A DNA stretch of 64,000 nt, from assembly GCA_046302135.1 (NCBI GenBank), contig JBKCIQ010000153.1:1-64000 (forward strand), in the 5' to 3' direction. Source of the stretch: AM-1111 sp046302135. Its GTDB lineage: Bacteria > Bacteroidota > Bacteroidia > B-17B0 > Aurantibacillaceae. Shown in pieces: positions 17,499-26,569 of this stretch. A program made the translations under genes and the position numbers. The notes beneath the pieces were generated by a model, which made no database searches, was not told the origin of the DNA, and saw only the letters and a list, made by a program, of their open reading frames with translations. Position 1 is the first letter of the stretch; every line of letters begins with the position of its first letter.

Positions 17499-18485
17499 TT
17501 AAAACTTGGGAGTCGTAAGAAGTACCGACTTACTTTGTCTTGAAGGACGGGAAATTTCGTAAATAATTGATAATTCATGTGAACCTGAGGTATTATTTAT
17601 CAGCGCTGAGATTGCAAGATCATAGCTATATCCTACTCTCATGTTGTATTTTTCCAGATCGTAACCTAGAATTAAAACCAATGCATCTCTGTTTGGCATT
17701 CCGCTGCGTAATCTTTTTAAAGGAAGACCTCGGTACCATAGACCTGCCTGTAGAGCGGAATAATTAAAACTCGCACCAACATCAAGTTGATCAAAATTTG
17801 CCATATGACGATAATTAAATGTTGGGGAAATATACATTTTATCATCACGAGAGTTTTTATTTAACATGAACTTGTATCCACCATGTAGTGACCATTTAAT
17901 TGGGAGCCTGTCGTTATCCTTATCACTAAAATCAATATCAGGTCTGTTCATGTGTTTTGCAGATAAACCTATCCAATATTTTGAAGAAGTTACAAGCACA
18001 CCTGAATGTATATCTACATAATTTCTTGTTAAAAAATTAAATGACTCTACCGAACTCGCTGACCCGGTGTAAAGTTGATCGTTAAAAACGAGATTACTGA
18101 AATTGAATCTCATCATTGAGTACCCAAAAGATAAGCCGCTTCGGATTTCAGTAAATCTATCTATTTTCCCTTTCCATGAAATAAGACCTGTGATTCCGGT
18201 GTTGTTAAGCGCGGCTGTGCCTGCAGCGTCGTGAATAACCTGAACACCAAGTCCCAAATGATTTGCTCCTAAATTATTATCATATGATATGGCATATGTG
18301 GAATAAGCTTTGGAGATTCCCATCCATTGATTTCTGTAATTTGCAACTGCTCTATGTTCCTTAGTTAAGCCGGTAAAAGCCGGGTTAAGATAAATTGGAT
18401 TGGCATAGTACTGTGAAAATTGTGGATCTTGCGCATTGGATATCAAAACGAAAAGACAGGCCAATATCCATAAAAGATTTTTCAT
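17499..18485 (-). CDS. PorP/SprF family type IX secretion outer-membrane protein
   Basis: A 328-residue protein with signal peptide (MKNLLWILACLFVLISNAQ) and the family hallmark DPQFSQYYANPIYLNPAFTG, then YRNQWMGISKAY and alternating barrel strands to the C-terminus. PorP/SprF proteins are outer-membrane barrels that work with T9SS-exported adhesins; SprF is needed for surface display of the adhesin SprB in Flavobacterium. Here it is the third gene after a PKD adhesin and a TPR/PD40 protein, only 1 base after the latter, so it is probably the dedicated partner of that adhesin. Confidence 0.93.
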   Translation of the reverse strand: MKNLLWILACLFVLISNAQDPQFSQYYANPIYLNPAFTGLTKEHRAVANYRNQWMGISKAYSTYAISYDNNLGANHLGLGVQVIHDAAGTAALNNTGITGLISWKGKIDRFTEIRSGLSFGYSMMRFNFSNLVFNDQLYTGSASSVESFNFLTRNYVDIHSGVLVTSSKYWIGLSAKHMNRPDIDFSDKDNDRLPIKWSLHGGYKFMLNKNSRDDKMYISPTFNYRHMANFDQLDVGASFNYSALQAGLWYRGLPLKRLRSGMPNRDALVLILGYDLEKYNMRVGYSYDLAISALINNTSGSHELSIIYEISRPSRQSKSVLLTTPKF

Positions 18486-18486
18486 A

Positions 18487-20067
18487 CTACTTCTTTTTGA
18501 GTTCGATGCTTATTTCTCTGTTTTCGTTTTCAGGACTTATTTTATCCATATAAAATGAAAAATCTTCATATCCATCCGACTGAACAATTACCTGGTATTC
18601 TTCATAAGGTAAAACATCTATTGTAACCTTGCCATTACTTTTATTAGGTCTGTAAATACCTTTTATGTCCTTAGATTTTGAAGACTTAACAGTTACTTTT
18701 GTGTCCAATTGCTTAGTCTTTTCACTTCCAAGCTCAAAAACACATATATGGCGACAGTGTATCTCATTTTCTCCATAAAGTAAATCCAGCTGATAAAGAT
18801 CTTCTCCTCCAAAACCATCATCTTTTTCAGAAGAATAAAATCCTTTTTTTTCATCTCTGCTCAAAACAAAAAATATATCATCACTCACATCATTTATTGG
18901 ATATCCCAAATTTTCAGGAACGCTCCAAGAATTTTTTTCAAAATCCATCTTTGATTTAAAAACATCGTATCCTCCTAAAGTAGTATGTCCTCTAGAGCTG
19001 AAGTAAAGCCATTTATCATCGGAAGTTAAAAAAGGTGCATCTTCGTCATAGGGCGTATTAATTACGCTTCCCATATTTACAGATTTACTCCAACTTCCGT
19101 TAGGTAATTTTCTGCAAATGTAAAGATCCTTACCTCCGAAACCTCCTGCTTTATTGCTGGAGAATATCAAAAAATTACCATCTGAACTGATGTTAGCACT
19201 GCTTTCATTTCCTTCGGAAGTGTTAACGTTTGAATTTAATACCTTTGGTTCACTCCATTTTTCTCCTGAAAATTTAGACTCATAGATGTCTCCTCCGATA
19301 TTGTTTTTTGCAGGACGGTAAAGCAACATGTGTTTACCATCATTGGATATTGATACACACGCATCATGATCTTTTGTATTTATAGGCTTGCCAAAATTTA
19401 CAGGTAATGACCAATTAAGGCCTGTTTTATGCGAAATGTAAATGTCTTCAAAATAATTTCCTGCTACGTCTTTTAAGTTACCTGTTCCTCCGGGCCTCTT
19501 CGATGTGAAAAAAAGAGTACCTCCGTCCGCCGTTATTAGTGGCACATATTCATGATACTTTGAATTAATTTCAGGTCCCAAATTTTTTATTAAGGCAATG
19601 TGTGGTGTTTTTAATTCCTTTTCGGCACGGTTGGTAATTGAAATGAGGCGATCTATTTCGTTGTCGTCAATTTTTCTTTTCTTAAGAGGAAACAACCTGA
19701 GTTTTTCGTAATGTGCTCTTGCCTCGTTAAAATCACGTTTGGCATGAAATAATTTGCCCAATAAATATTGAACATCAGGAATGTTACTCGCATCATCGTG
19801 TAAAAGAAATTTCATCGACGAATCAGGATGATGACCTTCTCTGAAATGACACATGGAGATCTTGTAGTTGAGCTCAATGTCCATTGTGTCCTCCTGATAA
19901 ATTTTCATGTAATTATTTAAGGCTTCTTGGTAATAGCCGTATTCGAAGTTTTTTTCAGCTAAAGCGAAAGTTGCCTTGAACTTGTGGCTATGTTTTTTTT
20001 GAGAAAAAGCAGTAGTTAACACTAAACTAAAAATGAGCGTAAAAAAATATTTTGAAAATCTTCTCAT
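18487..20067 (-). CDS. TPR and PD40 (WD40-like beta-propeller) secreted protein, PorE-like without OmpA domain
   Basis: A 526-residue protein: signal peptide (MRRFSKYFFTLIFSLVLTTAFSQ), TPR-like helices (about 30-155), about five PD40 blades (for example LITADGGTLFFTSKRPGG, ISSDGNFLIFSSNKAGGFGG, LTSDDKWLYFSSRG), and a C-terminal carboxypeptidase-regulatory-like beta domain (about 440-520). It ends at ELKKK. In PorE-type T9SS proteins an OmpA peptidoglycan-binding domain follows; here it is absent and the ORF stops cleanly. It abuts the adhesin gene upstream with no gap and PorP/SprF downstream, so it probably joins those two at the outer membrane. Confidence 0.88.
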   Translation of the reverse strand: MRRFSKYFFTLIFSLVLTTAFSQKKHSHKFKATFALAEKNFEYGYYQEALNNYMKIYQEDTMDIELNYKISMCHFREGHHPDSSMKFLLHDDASNIPDVQYLLGKLFHAKRDFNEARAHYEKLRLFPLKKRKIDDNEIDRLISITNRAEKELKTPHIALIKNLGPEINSKYHEYVPLITADGGTLFFTSKRPGGTGNLKDVAGNYFEDIYISHKTGLNWSLPVNFGKPINTKDHDACVSISNDGKHMLLYRPAKNNIGGDIYESKFSGEKWSEPKVLNSNVNTSEGNESSANISSDGNFLIFSSNKAGGFGGKDLYICRKLPNGSWSKSVNMGSVINTPYDEDAPFLTSDDKWLYFSSRGHTTLGGYDVFKSKMDFEKNSWSVPENLGYPINDVSDDIFFVLSRDEKKGFYSSEKDDGFGGEDLYQLDLLYGENEIHCRHICVFELGSEKTKQLDTKVTVKSSKSKDIKGIYRPNKSNGKVTIDVLPYEEYQVIVQSDGYEDFSFYMDKISPENENREISIELKKK

Positions 20068-23000
20068 TTATCTTAATAATAGCAAATCCCCTGCTTTTTT
20101 AATTTCAATGTCCTCCATTGTAACTGCATCAATCTTCCAAATATAAATTTCTTGCTGACAAATTTTACCTTTATAGTAGCCATCCCAACCAACTTTCTGA
20201 TCTGTCGTTTCAAAAACCAATTCTCCCCATCGATTGTAAATTCTCATTTGAAATTTTTTGATTCCGACTAAAACAGGATGGAAAATATCATTTTGCAACG
20301 ATTTTGGATCGTATACTCCATCTGATGAAGTACCCAACGTTGTAGGGGTAAATGCATTCGGAACCTCAATACTACCCGTTGCACTTACCTTAATAACTGT
20401 TGCTAATTTAAATGTGTCCTTACAGTTAAAATTATTAATTGCAATAAGTGAAACTTGATAATCATTTGGTTCTGCATATTCGTGCTTAGGACTTACGGCA
20501 TGCGACGTGTCACCGTCGCCAAAATTCCATATGTATGAGGTTGCACCGGTAGAAGTATTCGTGAATGTTACTTGATTGTCAGGTAAATTTAAAGTTATTG
20601 GGTTTGCTGTGAAATTTGCGATTGGAGTTGGTCTTACGGTGATGTTGTTATTTAACTTTAAACTATCAGCGCCCCCGGGCCCAGTAACTACTAATTTCAC
20701 AGAATAAACACCAGCAGCTGTGTAGGTGTGTGCCATATTCGTACTTGCAGTAGTAACGCTATCCGTTCCGTCACCAAAATACCATTTGAAGTTACTTCCC
20801 CACTGTGAATTATTTGTAAAGGTTACTGTAAGTGGATTACAACCGGTAAATGTTCCGGTAAATGATGCAACAGGTACAGGAGCGGCAATATTTACTATTT
20901 GTTTTAACGTGTCTTTACAGAAACCTGAAGAAGCTATTAGTGATATTGTATACGTTCCGAATGTTGCGTAGGTGTGAGTACCGGGTTGAGTACTTGTTAT
21001 TGTTGTGTTGTCTCCAAAATTCCAGATAAAGCTTAACGAAGCACTGTTGGCTGTTGTATTGTTAATATTAACGGTTGAGTTAGGAAAAACTTGATTTAGT
21101 GGAGAGACTGTAAATGCTGCTGAAGGCGTTATAAATACTTTGACAGTATCATTTAAGGTATCTTTACATCCAAATGAATTTGTAACAATCAATTTTATCG
21201 GGAAGGTTTGGTTACTATTGTTAACTGTGTAGGTATGACTTGTATCTTGTGCGTTCACTGTTGTACCATCTCCAAAATTCCATAAGTATGTACTGCCTCC
21301 GTTACTGGCTGAAAAATCAATAGTTGCAGGCGAACAAGCTGAGTCTTCAGATAGTGTAATATTAAAATTTTGAAGTGGTAGTACTTGTATTACCTGTTTG
21401 GCAGTGTCACTGCAATTGCTAAGATTGGTAATAATGAGCTTAACAGTGTCATTTACCAAATTATTGCTTGTATTATTAAAAACATGACTTGGATTATTTG
21501 TACTAACGTTTGGCGATCCATCACCAAAATTCCATGTTAATGAATTTGATACACTAGACGTATTAGTAAAATTTACCAAAAGTGGAGAGCACCCGGATAT
21601 TATAGAAGTGTTGAATGATGCTGCGGGTTTTGAAAAGACCGTTACTGAATTGATGGCTGTATCCTTGCATCCGAAACTATTCTCCACAATTAACTTAGGG
21701 TTGAATGAAATGGTTGAGGTAGTGGTATTGGTGTAAATAGTTGCAGCGTTTTGCGTATTCGGTGTGTTTGAATTACCTAAATCCCAATTAAATATTGTTC
21801 CTCCAATAGAAAGGCTGGTAAAAGTAACTCCGAGAGGTTCGCAACCGGCCGCAGTGCTTAGATTAAAAGCGGCAACTGGTGATGGATTTACCGTTACAGG
21901 AATTTGTAAAGTATCTGAACAAACTGTTGTTTGTACTACAAGGCTCGCAGTAAAAGTACCAGCAGAAGTATAAATATGTGTCGGGTTAAGGGAGTTGACA
22001 ACGGGTGATCCGTCACCGAAATTCCAAATTCTGTTTGTAATGGTAAACCCTGATGATGATAGATCCGTAAAAAATGCAGGTCCATTTTCGCAGTTTTGGG
22101 CACTTACACTAAAGGAAGCCGTTGGTGAGGGTTGAACCAAAAAAGTTTGTTGTGAGGTGTGCGAACAGCCCAACGAGTTAACAGCCTGTAGTGAAACTGT
22201 ATAACTTCCATTGGCTTGCTGAATTGCTGTAGGTGTTTGGGCGTTTGAAAATGTAGTGCCGTTTAATTTCCAGGTCCACAAACTAGCTCCTGTGGAATTG
22301 TTAACTAAAGTTATTGGAACTCCATCGCAGGAATTTGGTGGAGTTAACGTAAATGATGAATTAGGTTTTGGAACCACAATTATTTGGGTTGAGGCTGTAT
22401 CTCTGCATGAAGCATCGCCGCCTGATACAATGGCCGCCACCTTTACAGTATAAGTTCCGCTTGAAGTGTAAGTATTAGAGACATTACCAAAAGGAAATGT
22501 TGTGAAAGTGCTGTTGTCTCCAAAATTCCATTGATAAGTGTACCCTGCACTACTTGTGTTTGAAATAAAGATGGGAATGTTTACGCACACCGAGTCATTT
22601 GAAGGAGTTAGACCGGCTGTTGGAGGATTGATGATACTTATGGTCTTAGATACAGAATCTCTTCCACAAAAACTACTGTCAATCAATGTTACAGAATAAG
22701 TACCCGTGCTTGGGAAAGCGATTACGCCATTTGTGGCCGGTGGCCAATTGGTCCAAACAGTTAAAGAATCCTTGCCTAGACCCCAATAATTGTGAAAATT
22801 CCAGCGTTGTTTCCTCTGAAAAGTGTTTCCTGCATTGATGCAGTTAGGTGTACCACTGTTGCTGAATGTAAAGCTTGCCCCGTTGCCGCACTTAATATTT
22901 GCATCCGCCGTTATAGATATAGGGTCTTTTTTATAGACGTTTATTCCACTAACTATTGAGGTAGATGGACTATTCAGGTTACAATAATTATATGCAGTTA

Positions 23001-23568
23001 GGATGGCAACAGTATTGCAGGAAACGTTATTCGCATTGTAGGTATGCGAAATGGTTTGGCCCTGATTGGTAAAATCAAAATTTTGAATAATACCATCGCC
23101 GAAGTCCCATGTAAATTTGGTTGTCGGTGACACAGATATGCTCTGATTCTCAAACGAAATGCTTTGTCCGGAACAGATAGTACCAATACTGCTACCAGAC
23201 ATTTGCGCAACGGACGTAACCGGAGTTTCCATAACAACGATTCCTGTTATTTGGCAACCTGTATTTGTCTGAAGTACTACAATGAAACTATCGGTTGCGG
23301 CGGAATAAGTATGTGAAATCGAGTCACCGGCAACATAAGGACCACCTGTTTGAACAGCTGAGCCATCTCCCCAATTTACAGAATATGTGTTGAATGAAGT
23401 ATTGGCTACAAGGTGTAAATCATAGGAAGTACCACTACAACTTATCCAGTATGGAGCACCACTCAAATTACCATTTCCATCTTTTAACTGAATGCATTGA
23501 CCGGGTAAATTTTCAATACCCAAAAGAAAAAGTAATAAAACGAATAACTTAAAATAAAAATCTCTCAT
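20068..23568 (-). CDS. PKD-repeat adhesin-like protein with T9SS type B (gliding motility-associated) C-terminal domain
   Basis: A 1166-residue protein from the ATG at 23568; a TTG directly upstream is also in frame. Signal peptide FYFKLFVLLLFLLGIENLPG is followed by about twelve PKD-like modules of ~80-90 residues, marked by W-x-FGDG cores (for example FTWDFGDG, RIWNFGDG, LTWNFGDG, YLWNFGDG, FKWYFGDG, YIWNFGDG). Two or three modules are degenerate (FNWDLGN, LWTWKLNG). The end, from VPNAFTPTTLG through MRIYNRWGELVFETTD and WDGYYKG, is the CHU_C/type B sorting domain for T9SS export. It heads an operon with the TPR/PD40 protein and PorP/SprF, and lies 18 bases after rnpB. Confidence 0.94.
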   Translation of the reverse strand: MRDFYFKLFVLLLFLLGIENLPGQCIQLKDGNGNLSGAPYWISCSGTSYDLHLVANTSFNTYSVNWGDGSAVQTGGPYVAGDSISHTYSAATDSFIVVLQTNTGCQITGIVVMETPVTSVAQMSGSSIGTICSGQSISFENQSISVSPTTKFTWDFGDGIIQNFDFTNQGQTISHTYNANNVSCNTVAILTAYNYCNLNSPSTSIVSGINVYKKDPISITADANIKCGNGASFTFSNSGTPNCINAGNTFQRKQRWNFHNYWGLGKDSLTVWTNWPPATNGVIAFPSTGTYSVTLIDSSFCGRDSVSKTISIINPPTAGLTPSNDSVCVNIPIFISNTSSAGYTYQWNFGDNSTFTTFPFGNVSNTYTSSGTYTVKVAAIVSGGDASCRDTASTQIIVVPKPNSSFTLTPPNSCDGVPITLVNNSTGASLWTWKLNGTTFSNAQTPTAIQQANGSYTVSLQAVNSLGCSHTSQQTFLVQPSPTASFSVSAQNCENGPAFFTDLSSSGFTITNRIWNFGDGSPVVNSLNPTHIYTSAGTFTASLVVQTTVCSDTLQIPVTVNPSPVAAFNLSTAAGCEPLGVTFTSLSIGGTIFNWDLGNSNTPNTQNAATIYTNTTTSTISFNPKLIVENSFGCKDTAINSVTVFSKPAASFNTSIISGCSPLLVNFTNTSSVSNSLTWNFGDGSPNVSTNNPSHVFNNTSNNLVNDTVKLIITNLSNCSDTAKQVIQVLPLQNFNITLSEDSACSPATIDFSASNGGSTYLWNFGDGTTVNAQDTSHTYTVNNSNQTFPIKLIVTNSFGCKDTLNDTVKVFITPSAAFTVSPLNQVFPNSTVNINNTTANSASLSFIWNFGDNTTITSTQPGTHTYATFGTYTISLIASSGFCKDTLKQIVNIAAPVPVASFTGTFTGCNPLTVTFTNNSQWGSNFKWYFGDGTDSVTTASTNMAHTYTAAGVYSVKLVVTGPGGADSLKLNNNITVRPTPIANFTANPITLNLPDNQVTFTNTSTGATSYIWNFGDGDTSHAVSPKHEYAEPNDYQVSLIAINNFNCKDTFKLATVIKVSATGSIEVPNAFTPTTLGTSSDGVYDPKSLQNDIFHPVLVGIKKFQMRIYNRWGELVFETTDQKVGWDGYYKGKICQQEIYIWKIDAVTMEDIEIKKAGDLLLLR

Positions 23569-23586
23569 CAACTAAAATTAAATTTT

Positions 23587-23980
23587 AAAACAGGTCTGTA
23601 AGCCGGGTTCTGTGTTCTTCCTAAGGAAGACTTCTATCATTTATCTATTGTCCCGTTTCCGGAATCATTCGGCCTACCCATTGCATTACAAATGAATTTG
23701 TGACAACGGGCCGCTGTACAAATGCAATCTATTTGGCCTTTCAACTCCGAAGGTTTTCCGCAAACTACATTACTGTAATAAGCCGTGGGCTCTTACCCCG
23801 CGTTTTCACCATTACCAAAGAACGAACAAAATTCGCTATCGGGCTGTATATTTTCTGTGGCACTTTCTGTTACACCCTCATTGCTTAAAGTGTACCCACC
23901 TTTTCAGATGGTCGGATGCCCTTTGTTGCCCGGACTTTCCTCCCACGCTCTCGCGAGGGCGATAGAACGACCTGCTTTGC
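23587..23980 (-). ncRNA. rnpB: RNase P RNA, bacterial type A
   Basis: Catalytic RNA of RNase P, which matures tRNA 5' ends. On the minus strand the conserved GGAGGAAAGTCCGGGC (23943-23928) lies near the 5' end and ACAGAACCCGGCTTAC (23613-23598) near the 3' end. AAGCAGGTC and GACCTGTTT at the termini pair as helix P1, fixing the ends to within a few bases. Length is about 394. No protein is encoded here; short frames in this stretch are accidental. A TAAATTTG -7 box lies just upstream (23983-23990). Confidence 0.95.
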
Positions 23981-23982
23981 TA

Positions 23983-23990
23983 CAAATTTA
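23983..23990 (-). promoter_or_regulatory. -7 element of the rnpB promoter
   Basis: TAAATTTG on the minus strand is a full match to the Bacteroidota -7 consensus TAnnTTTG and ends 3 bases before the P1 helix of rnpB, so transcription should begin at or near the RNA 5' end. No convincing TTTG was found 19-21 bases upstream. Confidence 0.5.
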
Positions 23991-24052
23991 ATAAAATTTA
24001 CCAATTTAAAAGTTTAACCCTTTTTTTAGTTTGCGTAAGTTTTAAATAATAG

Positions 24053-24084
24053 TTGAGTTTGCCTCAAACTATATTTTATTTTTG
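24053..24084 (+). promoter_or_regulatory. Promoter of the DUF4920-to-PPIase operon
   Basis: TATTTTTG at 24077-24084 matches TAnnTTTG in full. A TTG at 24053-24055 stands 21 bases upstream; a TTTG at 24058-24061 would give a 15-base spacer. Start of transcription is expected near 24091, 8 bases before the ATG at 24099. Confidence 0.55.
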
Positions 24085-24098
24085 CATAAAATTGCCAT

Positions 24099-24578
24099 AT
24101 GAAAAATATTCTTTTTGTTTTTGTTATTTCTTGTTTCTTCATTTCATGTAATCAGAATCAGATTGAAAATAGTAGTGAAGAAAAAAACAACTTATCTCTT
24201 TTTGGAGATTCTATAACCCCTAAAGATGCGCAACCTTCTGCGAAAATTCTGGAATTGATGAATGGAAAGGACTCTGTGCCTATGAAATTGGAGGGTAAAA
24301 TTACTGATGTCTGTCAAAAAAAAGGTTGCTGGATGGAAGTGGAAATGGGTTCCGGTAAATCCTTTCGTGTAGTTTTTAAGGATTATGCTTTTTTTGTTCC
24401 TAAAGATGCAACAGGTAAAAATGCAATTATAGAAGGATTTGCACAAATTGATACTATTTCCGTTGCACAGTTAAAGGAGTATGCTTCTGATGCCGGAAAA
24501 TCAAAATCAGAAATTGATGCAATCAGCAAGCCTGAAACTGAATTATCCTTTGAAGCAAGGGGTGTAATAATTAAGTAA
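24099..24578 (+). CDS. DUF4920 family lipoprotein
   Basis: A 159-residue lipoprotein (lipobox at FFISC, residues 13-17). The mature domain contains LEGKITDVCQKKGCWMEVEM and RVVFKDYAFFVPKDATGKNA, the core of DUF4920. Its CQKKGCW pair of Cys may bind a metal or form a disulfide. DUF4920 is a small beta-rich family common in Bacteroidota and of unknown role. First gene of a seven-gene operon, 7 bases before a monoheme cytochrome gene. Confidence 0.88.
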   Translation: MKNILFVFVISCFFISCNQNQIENSSEEKNNLSLFGDSITPKDAQPSAKILELMNGKDSVPMKLEGKITDVCQKKGCWMEVEMGSGKSFRVVFKDYAFFVPKDATGKNAIIEGFAQIDTISVAQLKEYASDAGKSKSEIDAISKPETELSFEARGVIIK

Positions 24579-24585
24579 AAGTAAA

Positions 24586-25029
24586 TTGAAAAATTTAAGG
24601 TTAGTAATAATTCTTACTTTATTGGTAGTTTTCGTTAGTTCTTGTGGCGATGAAAATGGTTGTGAAGCTGAGAAAACTAATGTAATAAATCCAAATGGCG
24701 ACAGCGAACTGGCAATATTAATGCGAGAGATGGTAAAACATGCTCAAGACTCTAAAGACTCGATATCAATTAACGCTGAACTTCCTGAATATCCTGAAAA
24801 ATTCTCAGGAATTTTCTTTGCAAAAAAAATAGATCCTAATATCGATAAACAAATGTTCGACGGTCTCGCTCAGGTTTATTTAAATAATCTTAAATTTTTT
24901 CAAAAAAGTGAACCAATAAATCGCAGAAGCTCTTACAACAATTTGATTCGATCTTGCGAAGGATGCCACCAGAATTTTTGTTCAGGCCCACTTAAACGAA
25001 TAAACAAGCTCTATATCAAGGAAAAATAA
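24586..25029 (+). CDS. Monoheme c-type cytochrome-like lipoprotein (TTG start)
   Basis: A 147-residue lipoprotein starting at a TTG; the signal sequence KNLRLVIILTLLVVFVSSC directly after it supports this start, and no ATG occurs before the mature part. One heme-binding CEGCH lies near the C-terminus (residues ~127-131) in a helical domain with an upstream Met (LMREMV), which recalls cytochrome c' -like four-helix folds, where the CxxCH is also C-terminal. It would be a periplasmic-facing electron carrier or gas sensor. Partner genes for electron transfer are not adjacent. Confidence 0.7.
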   Translation: MKNLRLVIILTLLVVFVSSCGDENGCEAEKTNVINPNGDSELAILMREMVKHAQDSKDSISINAELPEYPEKFSGIFFAKKIDPNIDKQMFDGLAQVYLNNLKFFQKSEPINRRSSYNNLIRSCEGCHQNFCSGPLKRINKLYIKEK

Positions 25030-25039
25030 TTTACCATTA

Positions 25040-26056
25040 ATGAAAAAGAAAGATCCCATATCAACAATTAAAAAAGTAATAAACAAATCTTCTCAAATAA
25101 CTATTGTCACGCATTGGTCTCCGGATGGTGATGCGATGGGTTCATCACTCGCACTTTATCATTATCTCAGAAAATTGAAAAAGAAAGTTAAGGTGGTAGT
25201 TCCAAACGATTACCCAACTTTTTTAAATTGGTTGCCTGCCAATAAAACAGTATTAAATTTTCAAAAAAATACTACTTCAGCAAAAAAATTTGTTTCATCA
25301 TCAGACCTTATTTTCATACTCGATTTCAATACGCTTTCAAGAATAGATCAATTGGGAGACGAGGTTAAATCCAACCAAAGCGCACAAATAATTATGGTAG
25401 ATCACCATCAGCAGCCGGATGATTTTGCTGATTATTATTTTCATGATACAGCCGCTTGCTCTACTTGCGAGTTGGTCTACCAATTAATTGTAGGTGTTTC
25501 TGGTAAACAGGCTATTGATAAAAAAATTGCGTCATGTCTTTACACAGGTATTATGACCGATACAGGAAATTTTCGTTTCAACTCTGTTACTTCAGAAACT
25601 CACAAAATTGTTTCCGTCTTAATTGAAAAAGGGGCAGATAATTCAGCAATTTACAGCGCTGTTCAGGATAATTTTTCGTTCTCAAGGATACGGCTGATTG
25701 GTTATTGTTTAAGCGAAAAATTAAAATTGGTTCCTGGCTTAAATGCCGCCTATATCTGTTTAACTCAAAAAGAGCAGGATAGATTCAATTTTGTAAAGGG
25801 TGACACTGAAAACCTTGTAAATTTTGCTTTAAGCATCAGTGGAATGAAGTTGTCTGCATTTTTTACCGAAAGAGATGGAATTATTAAAATCTCTTTCAGG
25901 TCAAAAGGAAGTTTTGATGTTAATCTTTTTGCACGAAAGCATTGGGAAGGAGGAGGGCATAAAAATGCGGCCGGCGGACAATTTAATAAAAGTATGGATG
26001 AATGTGAAAGCAAATTTTTATCCGACATTCGTGAGTATTCAAAGCAACTATCATAA
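25040..26056 (+). CDS. DHH/DHHA1 phosphoesterase, NrnA-like
   Basis: A 338-residue protein. The DHH domain (about 15-190) has THWSPDGDAMGSS, DFNT and VDHHQQP, and MTDTGNFRF binds the second metal site; the DHHA1 domain (about 230-335) ends with the substrate-binding WEGGGHKNAAGGQF. NrnA-type enzymes degrade oligoribonucleotides of a few bases and 3'-phosphoadenosine 5'-phosphate; some members hydrolyse pApA from c-di-AMP, which could matter because cdaA is at 34304. Found between lipoprotein genes, 10 and 6 bases from its neighbours. Confidence 0.92.
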   Translation: MKKKDPISTIKKVINKSSQITIVTHWSPDGDAMGSSLALYHYLRKLKKKVKVVVPNDYPTFLNWLPANKTVLNFQKNTTSAKKFVSSSDLIFILDFNTLSRIDQLGDEVKSNQSAQIIMVDHHQQPDDFADYYFHDTAACSTCELVYQLIVGVSGKQAIDKKIASCLYTGIMTDTGNFRFNSVTSETHKIVSVLIEKGADNSAIYSAVQDNFSFSRIRLIGYCLSEKLKLVPGLNAAYICLTQKEQDRFNFVKGDTENLVNFALSISGMKLSAFFTERDGIIKISFRSKGSFDVNLFARKHWEGGGHKNAAGGQFNKSMDECESKFLSDIREYSKQLS

Positions 26057-26062
26057 TTTGAA

Positions 26063-26569
26063 ATGAGGATTTATTATTTTATAGTTTTTATTTTCGTTTT
26101 ACTCGCTTGCAACCCCGATGTCAAAAAACCTAAAATTGAGGTAAGCAAAAAGCAAATTGATTCTATGGTTGAAGATCTTGAAAAGAAATACAACAGAATG
26201 GAGGAAGACCGAATACGTGATTATATTTCGAGGCACGAGCCCATGCAGAGAACCTCTGTAGGTTTTTGGTATGTTGTGAATTTGAAAAATGAATCTGGTC
26301 GTCAAATAAAAGATGGAGATCTTGTTAGGTACAACCGCGAGATAAGCCTATGTAATTCTGAACTTTTATATAATGACGATAACATTTTGAAAATAGGTCA
26401 AGGCAATGAGATAACAGGGATGCATGATGCCCTTAAATTAATGAGAAAAGGTGAAAAGGCAACTTTTATTTTTCCGTCATTTCTTGCACATGGATTACTG
26501 GGAGACATGGAAAAGGTTCCTCCAAAGTCTGAACTCATCTACAAGGTTGAAATATTAGACGTAAAATGA
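26063..26569 (+). CDS. gldI: FKBP-type peptidyl-prolyl isomerase lipoprotein, GldI-like
   Basis: A 168-residue lipoprotein (lipobox VLLAC at 12-16) with a coiled N-terminal helix (SKKQIDSMVEDLEKKYNRME) and one FKBP domain (about 65-168), including GDLVRYN, IGQGNEITGMHDALKLMRKG and ATFIFPSFLAHG. Size, lipoprotein character and position after a DHH phosphoesterase fit GldI, an FKBP-type isomerase required for gliding in Flavobacterium. Active-site aromatics are only partly kept. Its stop overlaps the next start (ATGA, 26566-26569). Confidence 0.75.
   Translation: MRIYYFIVFIFVLLACNPDVKKPKIEVSKKQIDSMVEDLEKKYNRMEEDRIRDYISRHEPMQRTSVGFWYVVNLKNESGRQIKDGDLVRYNREISLCNSELLYNDDNILKIGQGNEITGMHDALKLMRKGEKATFIFPSFLAHGLLGDMEKVPPKSELIYKVEILDVK

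Noticed and set aside
23700..23991. Two short plus-strand open frames
   Set aside because: They lie on the opposite strand of rnpB, whose conserved segments and P1 helix account for this stretch.
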